Shown here piece by piece: positions 42,128-51,957 of a stretch of 64,000 bases of DNA. Origin of the DNA: JAHEJB01 sp041748175 (GTDB lineage: Bacteria; Bacteroidota; Rhodothermia; Rhodothermales; Rubricoccaceae). The stretch spans positions 18,899-82,898 of the forward strand of contig JBGTDU010000161.1 in the NCBI GenBank assembly GCA_041748175.1, in the 5' to 3' direction. The position numbers and the translations under genes are program-made. Every line of letters starts with the position of its first letter. Positions within the stretch are counted from its first letter, which is position 1. The notes under the pieces are model-generated. The model had not been told where the DNA came from, searched no databases, and saw only the letters and a list, made by a program, of their open reading frames with translations.

Positions 42128-43042
42128 ATGTCCCGCCATCTCTGCCTTGTCCTGGCTCTCGTTCTGGTTGCGTGCTCCGACGCGCCTCTACCCCTTTCCC
42201 AACAGAGGCCACTTGTGGTCGCCGTTTCTGATACCACGGCGGCGACCACCGAAACGATGGCTGCATTTGATCGGGTGATGAGCATCGCCCACGACGGGGC
42301 TTTCCACGACCGGCCATTTGGTGAGATCGTGCAGGCGGTTGGAGAGGTGCTGATGGGGACGCCGTACCGGGACGGGCTGTTGGACGTGGGCTCAGAAGAA
42401 ACGCTGGTCGTCGATCTGACGGAATTCGATTGCGTGCTCTACGTTGAGAACGTCCTGGCCCTTGCGCGCGGCATCGCCGAGGGGGATTATTCATTCGCTG
42501 CCTACGTGGAGAATTTGGAGAGCCTTCGATACCGCGACGGTACCATGGACGGGTACTGCTCCCGGTTGCACTACTTCACGGACTGGATTTTTGATAACGC
42601 ATCGCGGGAGCACGTGACCAATATCACGCAAGCCATCGGCGGCGAAGCGCTGCCGAAAACCCTCAACTTCATGACAACGCACCGCGATGCCTATGCCCGC
42701 CTCGTCAGCGATACGACGTTTTCCTGCATTGTTGGCATGGAGGAGGCGATCCGGAACCGGCAACTTTTTTATGTACCTCAGGATCGTATTGAAGAGTTGT
42801 ATGGGCTGTTGGAACCTGGCGACGTGATTGCGACGGCCACGGACATCGGAGGGCTCGATGTGACCCACACGGGTTTTGTGCGTCGTTCCGAGGATGGCGC
42901 CGTCGGCTTTCTACACGCCTCAGCTACTGGAGAGGTGAAGGTGGCGGAGGATTTGGTGAACTACATCGCAGCCCACGATTTCCAGATCGGAATCATTGTT
43001 GCTAGGCCGATTGACCCTCGCGACAGAGGGCGAGGAATGTGA
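42128..43042 (+). CDS. DUF1460 lipoprotein, amidase-like
   Basis: From ATG 42128, 304 residues with a lipoprotein signal (LVLALVLVACS). The mature part is a DUF1460 domain, NlpC/P60-like: FDCVLYVENVLALARG with the catalytic Cys, THTGFVRR with the His, and a conserved CSRLHYFTDWI. Related Bacteroides proteins are N-acetylmuramoyl-L-alanine amidases that trim peptidoglycan. The stop overlaps the pfkA start region by a few bases, suggesting translational coupling. Confidence 0.85.
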   Translation: MSRHLCLVLALVLVACSDAPLPLSQQRPLVVAVSDTTAATTETMAAFDRVMSIAHDGAFHDRPFGEIVQAVGEVLMGTPYRDGLLDVGSEETLVVDLTEFDCVLYVENVLALARGIAEGDYSFAAYVENLESLRYRDGTMDGYCSRLHYFTDWIFDNASREHVTNITQAIGGEALPKTLNFMTTHRDAYARLVSDTTFSCIVGMEEAIRNRQLFYVPQDRIEELYGLLEPGDVIATATDIGGLDVTHTGFVRRSEDGAVGFLHASATGEVKVAEDLVNYIAAHDFQIGIIVARPIDPRDRGRGM

Positions 43043-44025
43043 TGCCGCCCATGACGTGCATAGGGGTTTATACTTCCGGCGGAGATGCTCCCGGCATGAA
43101 CGCGTGCATCCGCGCCGTGGCGCGAAGGGCTCTGGCCGCCGGTCTCAAGGTTTATGGTATTCGCCGTGGCTACGCAGGGATGATCGAGGCCGAATTCATG
43201 AAAATGAACCGCCAGGACGTCTCAAACATCCTCCAGAAAGGAGGCACCGTGCTTAAGAGTGGGCGCAGCATCGAGTTCAGATCAACCCAAGGGCGTGTCC
43301 TTGCTGCCGCGAATCTTCGCGAACGAGGCATTCAGGCCCTCGTGGCCATCGGGGGCGACGGAACGATGCACGGCGCCACCTTGCTTTCCAGGGAGCATGG
43401 GATTCCAGTCGTCGGTTGCCCGGGCACCATCGACAACGACCTCTTCGGCACCGACGAAACCATCGGGTTCGACACGGCCATTAACACGGCGCTTGAGAGT
43501 ATCGACAAGATCCGCGACACGGCAGATTCCCACGAGCGACTGTTTTTGATTGAAGTGATGGGCCGCGACACAGGGTTTATCGCGGCTGCCTGTGGCATCG
43601 GCGCTGGCGCGGAACTCATCGTGGCTCCCGACGATCTCGAGGACATCGAGACCATCAAAAACCGGCTTGCCGAGTTGATGTCGGAGCAGCATCGGAGCAG
43701 CATTGTCGTCGTCGCGGAAGGCCCAAGCCTGAACGGTGCACACACCATCGCAAGGGCACTGTCCTCCGACATGCGCTTCGAGAATCTGGACCTTCGCGTG
43801 ACTGTGCTTGGACACGTCCAGCGTGGCGGCTCGCCAACCGCTCGCGACCGCGTCTTGGCGACCCGCCTCGGCGTTGCCGCCGTCGACGCACTTCTGGAAG
43901 CTCAGACCAATATCATGGTTGGCGTCGTAGACGGCAAAATCTCAGCCACGCCCATTGCTGATGTTTGGGGTCGTCGGAAGGAGATCGACCAGAGTTCCTT
44001 TGAGTTGGCGATGGTGGTGAGCTGA
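43042..44025 (+). CDS. pfkA: 6-phosphofructokinase (ATP type)
   Basis: Glycolytic enzyme of 327 residues: GVYTSGGDAPGMNACIR, ATP site GGDGTMHGA (glycine after GGD indicates ATP rather than PPi), catalytic PGTIDND, MGRDTGFIA and LGHVQRGGSPTARDR. Normal length for bacterial PfkA. The start could be GTG 43039, ATG 43042 or ATG 43051; all precede the conserved strand. Overlaps the previous stop. Confidence 0.95.
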   Translation: MPPMTCIGVYTSGGDAPGMNACIRAVARRALAAGLKVYGIRRGYAGMIEAEFMKMNRQDVSNILQKGGTVLKSGRSIEFRSTQGRVLAAANLRERGIQALVAIGGDGTMHGATLLSREHGIPVVGCPGTIDNDLFGTDETIGFDTAINTALESIDKIRDTADSHERLFLIEVMGRDTGFIAAACGIGAGAELIVAPDDLEDIETIKNRLAELMSEQHRSSIVVVAEGPSLNGAHTIARALSSDMRFENLDLRVTVLGHVQRGGSPTARDRVLATRLGVAAVDALLEAQTNIMVGVVDGKISATPIADVWGRRKEIDQSSFELAMVVS

Positions 44026-44333
44026 GAGGTGGAAGACGCATTGCCACCGATGACAGGAATGTGATTGAGTACGGACACGGACGTAGCTACCGGCCAAAAC
44101 ACAAAGCGCGTTCACGGATCCCCTGACGGGCTGTTGATTTAATCATCCGTGAGCGAGGCGAGCGGATCTTGGTCGAGATCAAGGCGCGAGATCGCAGGCG
44201 TATTGGTGATCCGGCGAGATTCTCGCAACGCTGAGATCGATCAAGAGCCGCCGCCGCAGAAAGGAGGAGTAGATCAACAGCCTGCCAAGGAGTAGGTCCG
44301 TACCTTCGAGCTCTTCCCTCCGACGAGCGATTC
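44026..44333. other. Intergenic region after pfkA, no gene recognised
   Basis: About 300 bp. A short frame reads ERGERILVEIKARDRRRIGD but has no start or supporting context. Nothing else seen. Confidence 0.5.
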
Positions 44334-45131
44334 ATGACCCATCTACGAACACCATCGGCGGAGTTCGAGCAACTTCCCCGAATGGGATATGCTTCGGAAG
44401 CCATGTATACGCACCGGTGGGGCCTGATAGAGCCCCACCTGTCCCTGGACAAATTTACGCTTGTCGACTGGGGAAGCGATGCTGGATGGTTTAGTGTTCG
44501 GGCCGCCACTGCCTTCCCGTCGGCTACCGTGATCTCCGTTGAAGCCGGACTCATGACGCACGGCAAGGGTATCGCATTGCATCGGCGCATGATCGAAGAG
44601 TATAGCGTTCCGAACAACTTCCTCATCGACACGCTGTTCGGCCCGACGACGTTCGAGGGCCTTTCTACCGTTCCTTCGGACTACCAGCTGGTCTTGAGTG
44701 TCTTCCACCACATGGGGGATGGCTTCGGGCAGTACCTGACCACCGTGGCCGAATGGAACACGGCATTTTGCAGCCTGATTTTGGGCGCGAATGTTACGTT
44801 TTTCGAAGTTCCAAATGAACATTCCGACGGAGAAACGCCGCATCGCATACGTGAATGGTACGCGGACAGAGATGTCGAGACCGTCCTTTGCGAGGCCATG
44901 CAGGATGGACATGTAGAAGCAGACTTGCAGCTCCTGGGGGCTACGGAACATGGCGAAAAAGGACCGCGGAAGATGTTCAAAATCTCCCTGAAAAGCCCCC
45001 GAGAAGCCGTCCTGGCCGGGACAATCGCCACGCACATCGAGGCGGCAGGAAGGACGATGCGCCTGCGTCCTTACCAATGGCTTAAGCTGAAGGCCTTTGG
45101 AGTAAAGCATTCCTTGACAGGCCGCGAATAG
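44334..45131 (+). CDS. SAM-dependent methyltransferase-like protein
   Basis: A 265-residue protein with a class I methyltransferase pattern: FTLVDWGSDAGWFSVRAA (glycine-rich motif I with the first Gly replaced), VISVEAGL (acidic end of strand 2), and YQLVLSVFHHMG (motif IV). It resembles FkbM/Methyltransf_21-like proteins with LPS or glycan targets. It is followed closely (14 bp) by a kinase-like gene. Substrate unknown. Confidence 0.7.
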   Translation: MTHLRTPSAEFEQLPRMGYASEAMYTHRWGLIEPHLSLDKFTLVDWGSDAGWFSVRAATAFPSATVISVEAGLMTHGKGIALHRRMIEEYSVPNNFLIDTLFGPTTFEGLSTVPSDYQLVLSVFHHMGDGFGQYLTTVAEWNTAFCSLILGANVTFFEVPNEHSDGETPHRIREWYADRDVETVLCEAMQDGHVEADLQLLGATEHGEKGPRKMFKISLKSPREAVLAGTIATHIEAAGRTMRLRPYQWLKLKAFGVKHSLTGRE

Positions 45132-45145
45132 CAAACTTGCAAAGG

Positions 45146-45967
45146 ATGGCTATGTGGTCTGCCAAGGACTGGAGGAGGTACGCCAAAGCAGCGGTGCGGG
45201 AGCTCCACTTCGTTTTTCAGAAAGTTACGAAGGCGGGTTTCGACGCTCACTTTGAGGAGGAGCTGAAGCGCCAGGCCGATTCATACTTGAGAGGCGATCC
45301 TGTAGACAAGGCCGTTCGCCCTCTTGTTCGACTCGACGCGTTAGACTTGAATAACGACGGACGGTTTGTCGTCTTCAGAGATGATATTTATCGCCGTTTC
45401 GAGGTGGCTGATTGGGGCGACGACGTGGACAGCTTTGGGCGGCGAGGCCGATGGATTCCGAGGGGCTGCGCCATGTATTATGACCGGATCGAAAAGGCAT
45501 TTGTAAAGGTTTTCGACGCTTACAGTGCGATCAGGGGCGAGGCCCGATATCTCCGGGAGGCGCTCGATAAAGGCCTATACGACTTCCTCTGCCCAAACCT
45601 GGCTTACCTCATCGAAGACGAAAACCAAAATTTTCGTGGGTACGCCATTCGTGAAGGCGAGCCCTTGACTCGCTATGAGTTCGAGCGCTTTGTCGGCGGA
45701 GCGTTGCGCGAAGTGATCCTCGCCGAGACTGAACGAACAGGATTCTATTTCAACGACCTCGAGTTCCACAATGTCATCCGAAGTGATGGCCAGCTATCAC
45801 TCATAGATTTGGAGAGCGTGATTCCGGTGTCGTGGTTTGGAACAGATTTGACGTTTGCCCGGCAACATCTCAACGAGGTCGACATCGGCTGGCCCATCCA
45901 GTCCAAATGGTGTTCGCCTCGTTGGTACCGGGCGTTCCTCATCGATCTTAAAGCACGAACCACGTGA
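45146..45967 (+). CDS. Atypical protein-kinase-fold protein
   Basis: About 273 residues with a partial kinase signature: KAFVKVFDAYSAIRGEARYL (VAIK-like lysine), FYFNDLEFHNVI (catalytic loop with D/N) and LIDLESVIPVSW (DFG-like metal aspartate). It resembles LPS core heptose kinases or aminoglycoside phosphotransferase folds rather than Ser/Thr kinases. ATG 45146 and ATG 45152 are both possible starts; AAGGA precedes the second. Likely co-transcribed with the methyltransferase-like gene, so the pair may modify a glycan. Confidence 0.65.
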   Translation: MAMWSAKDWRRYAKAAVRELHFVFQKVTKAGFDAHFEEELKRQADSYLRGDPVDKAVRPLVRLDALDLNNDGRFVVFRDDIYRRFEVADWGDDVDSFGRRGRWIPRGCAMYYDRIEKAFVKVFDAYSAIRGEARYLREALDKGLYDFLCPNLAYLIEDENQNFRGYAIREGEPLTRYEFERFVGGALREVILAETERTGFYFNDLEFHNVIRSDGQLSLIDLESVIPVSWFGTDLTFARQHLNEVDIGWPIQSKWCSPRWYRAFLIDLKARTT

Positions 45968-45980
45968 CGATAACGGCGAC

Positions 45981-46409
45981 TTAGCCTGGGTCGCCACGGC
46001 GTTTGGTCAACCGAACCTCGCTCTTTTGTCCGTTCGCTTTGAACCGCACGTCGTCCACCAAAATCTGCATCAGGTGCAGGCCATAGCCGTGCGGGAGGCG
46101 TCGGTCCCGCATGTCCTTCAATGTGGCCAGTCGATGCAAATCAGGGTTGAAGGGCTTGCCGTGATAACGAACGGTAACGACTATCGCGTTGGTTTTAAGC
46201 TTCGCCTCCACATCCACAATGCCCTTGGGATCACCGTGATACCCGTGCTCTATGGCGTTGGCACATGCCTCGTCCACGGCGCATTGAAGTGCGCACCCGT
46301 CCTCGGTCGAGAGCCCGGCTTCCGCTGCCCACGCGGCCACGTGGCGCCGCAAACGGGCGAGTTGGCTCGTCTGGCTGGGAATAGAGAGCTTGTGCACGCG
46401 ATCAGCCAT
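45981..46409 (-). CDS. RsbW-like anti-sigma factor / serine kinase
   Basis: A 142-residue GHKL ATPase domain: LQCAVDEACANAIEHGYHG (N box), KPFNPDLHRLATLKDMRDRRLPHGYGLHLMQILVD (G1/G2 boxes). Such proteins bind and inactivate a sigma factor or phosphorylate an STAS antagonist. It overlaps the upstream STAS gene by 8 bp. Starts at ATG 46409. Confidence 0.88.
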   Translation of the reverse strand: MADRVHKLSIPSQTSQLARLRRHVAAWAAEAGLSTEDGCALQCAVDEACANAIEHGYHGDPKGIVDVEAKLKTNAIVVTVRYHGKPFNPDLHRLATLKDMRDRRLPHGYGLHLMQILVDDVRFKANGQKSEVRLTKRRGDPG

Positions 46410-46770
46410 CATTCTGAACGGTGGGGCTATCGAAGCGGGCGACGGCTTCATCCTCCGAGTCCATAATTTCGAAAAGGAGGGGAAAGCCCAGCAGATCGAA
46501 TACCGTAAACACGCGGGGCTGGAGCCCGGCGATCTTGAGGTCTCCGCCGCCCTCGCGCAGCAGCTCGACAAACGCCATAAACACGCCAAGGCCAGCCGAC
46601 GAGATGTACTGCAGGTCTTTGCCCTGAACGACGAGTTTGTAGTCAGCCTCGGTCACACAACGTTGAAGCGCGGCCTCGAACTCGCCTGCGGTGTGGGCGT
46701 CGAGTTCGCCCGTAAGGTCGAGGATGCAAACGGGGTCGCGACGGCGGAAGGAGACGGAGAAATTGCTCAT
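46402..46770 (-). CDS. STAS anti-anti-sigma factor (RsbV-like)
   Basis: A 122-residue STAS domain: ILDLTGELDAHTAGEFEAAL, then DLQYISSAGLGVFMAF containing the phosphorylatable serine. It is the substrate of the RsbW-like kinase encoded next, and of the SpoIIE phosphatase encoded upstream. Confidence 0.9.
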   Translation of the reverse strand: MSNFSVSFRRRDPVCILDLTGELDAHTAGEFEAALQRCVTEADYKLVVQGKDLQYISSAGLGVFMAFVELLREGGGDLKIAGLQPRVFTVFDLLGFPLLFEIMDSEDEAVARFDSPTVQNDG

Positions 46771-46802
46771 CGGGTTTGGCGAACGGAAGAGTGTGGGCAG
46801 AG

Positions 46803-49058
46803 TTAGGCGAAAGCGGGACGAATGGTGAAGGGCTTGGCCGGATCCAGCGATGGTACGCTACTTTCCATGCCGTTCCACTTGAGAACAATGACCGTCTGGT
46901 CGTCGGCGTAGTCGTTGGTGCCCGTAAAATGACGCTGATCGGCGAGGAGCGCAGCGAGCACGTCGGAGGCGATGTGTTCGCGGAGATCCTGAATGGTTTC
47001 TGCAAGGCGGTCATAACCGTATTCTTCGCCGTCCGCGTTGCGAGCTTCAACCAGGCCATCGGTGTATAGCGCGAACACATCTCCGGGTGAAAGGTGAACG
47101 ACCTGCTCGTGCAGCGTACTTCGGAAGAGGGGCCCGGGGTCCAGGCCGATTCCAAGGCCGTCTGCCCGGAGCAGCCACGGGCCGTCTTCGTCGCGTGCCA
47201 TCACAATTGGGCAGTGCCCTGCGCGAGCCACGGTGAAGGTGCCATTGCGGGTGTCAAGCACGCCATAGGTCGCCGAGATAAACGCACGGCGAGCCAGCGA
47301 AGGAGTTAGGGCTTCATTTGCGAGGGCCAGGAATTCACCCGGCGCGCGGGTCAACTTTGCCGAACTCTGAACGACGCCTTTCAATTGCGCCATGTAGAAG
47401 GCAGCAGCGGCACCTTTGCCGGCTACGTCTGCGATGAGGATGCCGAAGCAGCCCTCGCCCAAATCGACGAAATCGTAGTAGTCGCCCGCGATCTCGTGGG
47501 CCGGATGTTCGGCAACGGCGAGATCCGCACCTGCCATTTCGGGAATGCTTTGCGGCAGCAGGCGTTGCTGCACTTCACGCGCCAGCGCCAGTTCTCGAGC
47601 CAGTCTCTCCTTTTCGAGCGCAACCTGAAAAAGCGAGGCGTGAGAAAGCGCAAGCGCGGCCTGGCCCGCAAAGGTAGCCAGCGCCGTTACGTCGTCCTCC
47701 TCAAAGCCGTCCGTCATCATCTTCGCGGCGAAGAGAGCACCGAAAGACTGTCCGCCCGCGACCAGCGGAAGAACGGCGAGGCTCCCAATGTGATCGCCGG
47801 GCCTGGCGTGGACGCGGTGGTCAGCCGCCGCCGTGCCGAGCAGCAAAGGCGTTGCGCTGTGGGCCACGTCTTCGACCAGCGCATCTATTGCCACAAGACG
47901 GCCCGCGTCGAGCTTGCTAATTCCAGAGGCCGCCGCCACGTGGGGAGCCAGCGAGCCGCGAGCGGGGTCGATTAGCGCAAGCCATGCCGATTCTGCAATG
48001 CCGGACAACACCGGCGCGCTCGATATCGTCTCGACGAGTTGATCGCGGTTCAGGACTTCGCTGGAAAGTTCTGCCAGTGCCTTGAACGCTCTGATTTCGC
48101 TGGTTTGCTGGGCGAACGCCTGTGTAGTGGGGAGGTGGAAGAGGAGCGACAGAACGGCCGTGAGCGTGTACAAAAAGCCGAAGGCAAGGGAGAAGACTAC
48201 GAGCTCTCCAAGCGAACGGCTGAAGACGTAGAGGTAGGGAACCCGCTCACCCGAAAACGATCCCGCCGCCGACGCGAGGCCTTCGAACTGCTGAAACATC
48301 ACGAGGCCGATCAGCCCGGCGAGGCCTGCCGAGAAAAGCATGGTGATGAGTTTGTGGCGAAAGGACAGCGGTACGATCCAGCCCAGCCGAAAGGCGCAAT
48401 ACACCATCGGTATCAGGCTCGCACTCACCAATAAAGTGGTTAGCACAGATGAACTGCTCGTGGGAATCAGGAGGACCGTGGAGATTGCCGCCACGCCCAT
48501 CAGCGCTAGCATCGTCCGCCATATCAGGCGGGTTCTGCGCGTGCGCCGGAACAGCACGAGGGGTCGTAGCGAGTGGAGAATCGCGACCGCGAAGAGGGTC
48601 TCCATCAAGGCGATAACCACAGCCGAAATTGCCGTTGGCAGGTCGCCGGAAAGCGACGTGCGCGTGTTCATGTGGCCTTCGCCGACGAACATTCGAAGGA
48701 CTACCAGGGCCATCAAAAGCCCAGCCGCTACCAGCAGAGCCCGCCAAAGCGTTCGTAGCGGATCGTATCCAGATCGCTCGAACCACGGCGTCGCCGCCAA
48801 ATAAAGCAACGCCGCAAAAAGCACGCTCCCCACGTTAATGACCGAGCGGGTAAAGGAGGTGATGGGCGCTCCAACCAGCGAAAATCCGCCATGAGTCACT
48901 CCGAGGACCGCAAACAGGAGTGCGGCAGCAACGGTTAGTGCAATCCGCCCGGTGCGTTCTTCCGACAGCACGGAACTGAGACGGGCAAACGGTTGCGGAA
49001 TCAGGAGCACGGGGTGAGGCGGGGGTCTGAAGCCCCGGCTTATCGCAAAGACACGCAC
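46803..49058 (-). CDS. Membrane SpoIIE-type PP2C phosphatase with GAF domain
   Basis: A 751-residue sensor phosphatase: about eight N-terminal membrane helices (residues 40-320), a GAF-like region (about 345-490), then a PP2C/SpoIIE domain (about 515-735) with REVQQRLLPQSIPEM, AGDYYDFVDLGEGCFGILIADVAGKG (metal Asp) and GDVFALYTDGLVEARN. It would dephosphorylate the STAS protein, completing a partner-switching circuit with the two genes 33 bp downstream. The sigma factor they control is not in this operon. Confidence 0.9.
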   Translation of the reverse strand: MRVFAISRGFRPPPHPVLLIPQPFARLSSVLSEERTGRIALTVAAALLFAVLGVTHGGFSLVGAPITSFTRSVINVGSVLFAALLYLAATPWFERSGYDPLRTLWRALLVAAGLLMALVVLRMFVGEGHMNTRTSLSGDLPTAISAVVIALMETLFAVAILHSLRPLVLFRRTRRTRLIWRTMLALMGVAAISTVLLIPTSSSSVLTTLLVSASLIPMVYCAFRLGWIVPLSFRHKLITMLFSAGLAGLIGLVMFQQFEGLASAAGSFSGERVPYLYVFSRSLGELVVFSLAFGFLYTLTAVLSLLFHLPTTQAFAQQTSEIRAFKALAELSSEVLNRDQLVETISSAPVLSGIAESAWLALIDPARGSLAPHVAAASGISKLDAGRLVAIDALVEDVAHSATPLLLGTAAADHRVHARPGDHIGSLAVLPLVAGGQSFGALFAAKMMTDGFEEDDVTALATFAGQAALALSHASLFQVALEKERLARELALAREVQQRLLPQSIPEMAGADLAVAEHPAHEIAGDYYDFVDLGEGCFGILIADVAGKGAAAAFYMAQLKGVVQSSAKLTRAPGEFLALANEALTPSLARRAFISATYGVLDTRNGTFTVARAGHCPIVMARDEDGPWLLRADGLGIGLDPGPLFRSTLHEQVVHLSPGDVFALYTDGLVEARNADGEEYGYDRLAETIQDLREHIASDVLAALLADQRHFTGTNDYADDQTVIVLKWNGMESSVPSLDPAKPFTIRPAFA

Positions 49059-49074
49059 TCAGGTTACATCGACA

Positions 49075-51021
49075 GTGCGCGCGGCTGAGAATACCTTTGC
49101 CAATATACTTGGGCGCTTCTTCGCCAGGCTGCCCGGTGTGGTAACCTTGGCAACGCGTGCCCGTAGTGCCCGAGGCTTTTACCCAACCGATCTCGCTTGT
49201 CGCGATAGCCCATTGCGCAAACTCTTTTCCCGGCTCCTTCTCGTTGCCCTCGTCGGCGTACTAATCTTTGCGATCGTGTGGTTCATCGGTGGTCCCGGCG
49301 AATCCGGAGCCGTGGTTCGATTCGGCACGAGTATCGACCCGAATGAACTGAACCATGAAGCCTTTCGGGTCGATCAAACCGTTCGGCTGGCAGTTCACGC
49401 CGTTGGGTCTTTTGAGGGCAGGGACGCGTTGGCGGTGTATGGGTGGATTGTGGACCGTGCCACGGGAGCGGTCGTTTGGCAGATGCTTCCCGAAAACGCT
49501 CAGTCGGAGCGCGGAACACTTGCAACGGTAGACGACACGCTCGCCTTTGAGCCCGGACTTTACGACGCCTGGTTTACTTCGTATGGCGATCCCCACGCTC
49601 CCGTGGAGGGCAACGACAAAGGTCTCTTTGAACGTCTCGGGTCCTTGATTAGCCCAGACGGACGCTTGTGGCACGGAGACGCGGAGCGGTGGCGTTTCCA
49701 GCTCCGTTACGCGGAGGAAATTGCGGCGGATGTCGTCCATGGCGTTGAGGGTGCAGACGGTCGACCTGATAAAAACCTGCCCGCGTCCGATGGATTGGTC
49801 TGGACCAGCGGCCCGGCCCGAAATCGCGCCGATCTTTCCTATCTGTTCGAAGTCTCGGACGCCGTTGAGTTGCGCTTGCAAGGCGCGGGGGAGGTTGTGC
49901 GGGGAGAGATGCTGGACGGAGCTGTGATCACGCGGGTCTTTGACGGCGAGGTCGTCTGGGATATGGCAAACGCGCCGCTAACCTGGGCCGGTGGGTCCCG
50001 CAAGAATCAACAAGTCGATGCGACCATCACGCTTCCACGTGGCTTCTACAAGGCATCGTATTCGACGGACCAGAGCCACGCCTACGACAGTTGGACCGGT
50101 AATCCGCCACTTAATCCTGTTCGCTGGGGATTGACGATCACCGTCGCCGATCAGGCCATGCGTGCGCGGATCTCGCCGTTCGACCCGTGGAATGGCCGCC
50201 TGCCACGTATTGCATCGTTCTCCTGCGTGGGAGAGGATGAGCTTCTGGAGAACACGTTTACGCTTTCGGATACTACGGCTGTCATGATATCCGCGGTCGG
50301 CGAGGTCATCGGAAGCAGTGCCTACGACTATGCCGTGCTGCTTCGTCAAAGGCCGAATACCATCGGGACCGAGGAAGTCTGGTCGATGGAGAATGCCGCT
50401 ACCGGCCCCGCGGGTGGCGCGGACAAGAATCGCCTGGCCGAGGCCGTCCTTTCACTTGTCCCGGGAACGTACGTGCTCTCATACAGGACCGACGGCTCCC
50501 ACGATTGTAGCGAGTTCAACGGCGATCCGCCCGACAATCCGGATCGATGGGGAGCCACGCTTTTTGCCATCGACCCCGATTTCGACCCAAACTCCGTAAC
50601 ACGGCCAGATCCCGATTCCCCGGAAATCAGTCCCTTGGGAACGGATAGTCTTGGTGCGCCGATGGGTGAAGTGCTCGTTCGATTCGATCGGGTGCGCAAC
50701 GACGAGCACCGTCGCGCCTCGTTTATGCTCGACGAATCCACCACCGTCCGCATATACGCCCTCGGTGAGATTTTGCCCAGCGGCGCATACGACTACGGAT
50801 GGATCGAGGACGCGAACGGCGAATCCATTTGGAGCATGAACCGTGAAAACACCTCAACCGCCGGCGGATCGGCGAAGAACCGCGTTTTTGATGGTTCACT
50901 CACCCTGCCTGCAGGGCGGTTTACCGTCCACTACACGACCGACGACAGCCATGCCTATGGCGACTTTAATCAGCCGCCAAACGACCCATCGTCGTGGGGT
51001 ATCGTTATCTACCGCCAGTGA
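49075..51021 (+). CDS. Membrane-anchored protein with four repeats of a beta module
   Basis: A protein of up to 648 residues: an N-terminal membrane anchor (LLLVALVGVLIFAIVWFIGG) and four related modules of about 110-130 residues. Each has GEVxxSGAYDYxW, xxVWSMENAxxxxAGGxxKNR, and a GxYxLxYxTDxSHxYxxF...NPxxWGI block. The fourth module ends the protein. Function unknown. The true start may be TTG 49213, just before the membrane segment, since residues 1-46 look non-coding. Divergent from the SpoIIE gene. Confidence 0.65.
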   Translation: MRAAENTFANILGRFFARLPGVVTLATRARSARGFYPTDLACRDSPLRKLFSRLLLVALVGVLIFAIVWFIGGPGESGAVVRFGTSIDPNELNHEAFRVDQTVRLAVHAVGSFEGRDALAVYGWIVDRATGAVVWQMLPENAQSERGTLATVDDTLAFEPGLYDAWFTSYGDPHAPVEGNDKGLFERLGSLISPDGRLWHGDAERWRFQLRYAEEIAADVVHGVEGADGRPDKNLPASDGLVWTSGPARNRADLSYLFEVSDAVELRLQGAGEVVRGEMLDGAVITRVFDGEVVWDMANAPLTWAGGSRKNQQVDATITLPRGFYKASYSTDQSHAYDSWTGNPPLNPVRWGLTITVADQAMRARISPFDPWNGRLPRIASFSCVGEDELLENTFTLSDTTAVMISAVGEVIGSSAYDYAVLLRQRPNTIGTEEVWSMENAATGPAGGADKNRLAEAVLSLVPGTYVLSYRTDGSHDCSEFNGDPPDNPDRWGATLFAIDPDFDPNSVTRPDPDSPEISPLGTDSLGAPMGEVLVRFDRVRNDEHRRASFMLDESTTVRIYALGEILPSGAYDYGWIEDANGESIWSMNRENTSTAGGSAKNRVFDGSLTLPAGRFTVHYTTDDSHAYGDFNQPPNDPSSWGIVIYRQ

Positions 51022-51065
51022 ACGGCGCCAAGGGGTAGCTTCGCGTCTACTCTCGTGCCGTCTAC

Positions 51066-51914
51066 ATGGAAACCCTTGCCCTCACGGTCCACATCACAGA
51101 CGGGCTGCGAGAAGAGCTTGTTGCCGAGTTAGCCGAGATCGGCTTCGAGGCTTTCCTCGAGGAGGACGACCACCTCAAGGCCTACGGTCCTATCGGATTG
51201 TGGCTTGAGGTCGAGGCAAAGCTGATGGGCTGGCTCCGCGCCCGCCACGTCGGTGCGGCGATAAATATCGAGGTGCTCCCGGCGGAGAACTGGAACGCGA
51301 AATGGGAGGCGACCATCCAGCCACTCGTCGTAGGGTCGTTCGTCATTGCGCCTACGTGGGCCGAGCCACGACCGGAGCACGCCAGCCTAACCCTGCTCCA
51401 GATCGATCCGAAGATGAGCTTTGGGACCGGCCACCACGAGAGCACCCGGCTCGCACTTCGGCTTCTTGAGCAAACGATCCGGACGGGAAACCGTGTGCTG
51501 GATGCCGGCACCGGAACGGGAGTCCTGGCCATCGCAGCGGTCAAACTGGGCGCGGCCAGCGCGTTGGGGTTCGACATCGACCCGACCTCCGTCGGAAACG
51601 CAATCGAAAATGCTCGCCTCAACCATGTCCATCCGGCTTTCGAAGTCCGCCAGGGCACGCTCGACACGGTCGGGGAGATCGACTTTGATGTGGTCGTCGT
51701 CAACATGATTCGGATGAGGCTGGAACCACTTCTTCCCGCACTTGCCCTTAAACTGAGCACATCTGGCTCGATCATTTTATCCGGTCTCCTGCAAACGGAG
51801 GGTCCGGCGATGACGGACCTTCTGCACAGCCTGGGCTTGCAAGTCGTCGAAGAAGCCACCGAAAATGATTGGTGGGGATGCGTGGCCTCATCCGTTTCGG
51901 ACGTGCCGGTTTGA
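51066..51914 (+). CDS. prmA: Ribosomal protein L11 methyltransferase
   Basis: Methylates L11 lysines and the N terminus. 282 residues: a substrate-binding domain (about 1-95), then KMSFGTGHHESTRLAL, LDAGTGTGVLAIAAVKLGA (SAM motif I), DIDPTSVGNAIENARLN, and VVVNMIRMRLEPL (NMxxxxL variant of the active-site motif). Standard length. Confidence 0.93.
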   Translation: METLALTVHITDGLREELVAELAEIGFEAFLEEDDHLKAYGPIGLWLEVEAKLMGWLRARHVGAAINIEVLPAENWNAKWEATIQPLVVGSFVIAPTWAEPRPEHASLTLLQIDPKMSFGTGHHESTRLALRLLEQTIRTGNRVLDAGTGTGVLAIAAVKLGAASALGFDIDPTSVGNAIENARLNHVHPAFEVRQGTLDTVGEIDFDVVVVNMIRMRLEPLLPALALKLSTSGSIILSGLLQTEGPAMTDLLHSLGLQVVEEATENDWWGCVASSVSDVPV

Positions 51915-51957
51915 TGGCTGAAGATCGAGAGGCCGGAAACCGTCCAGCCTGAATCAA

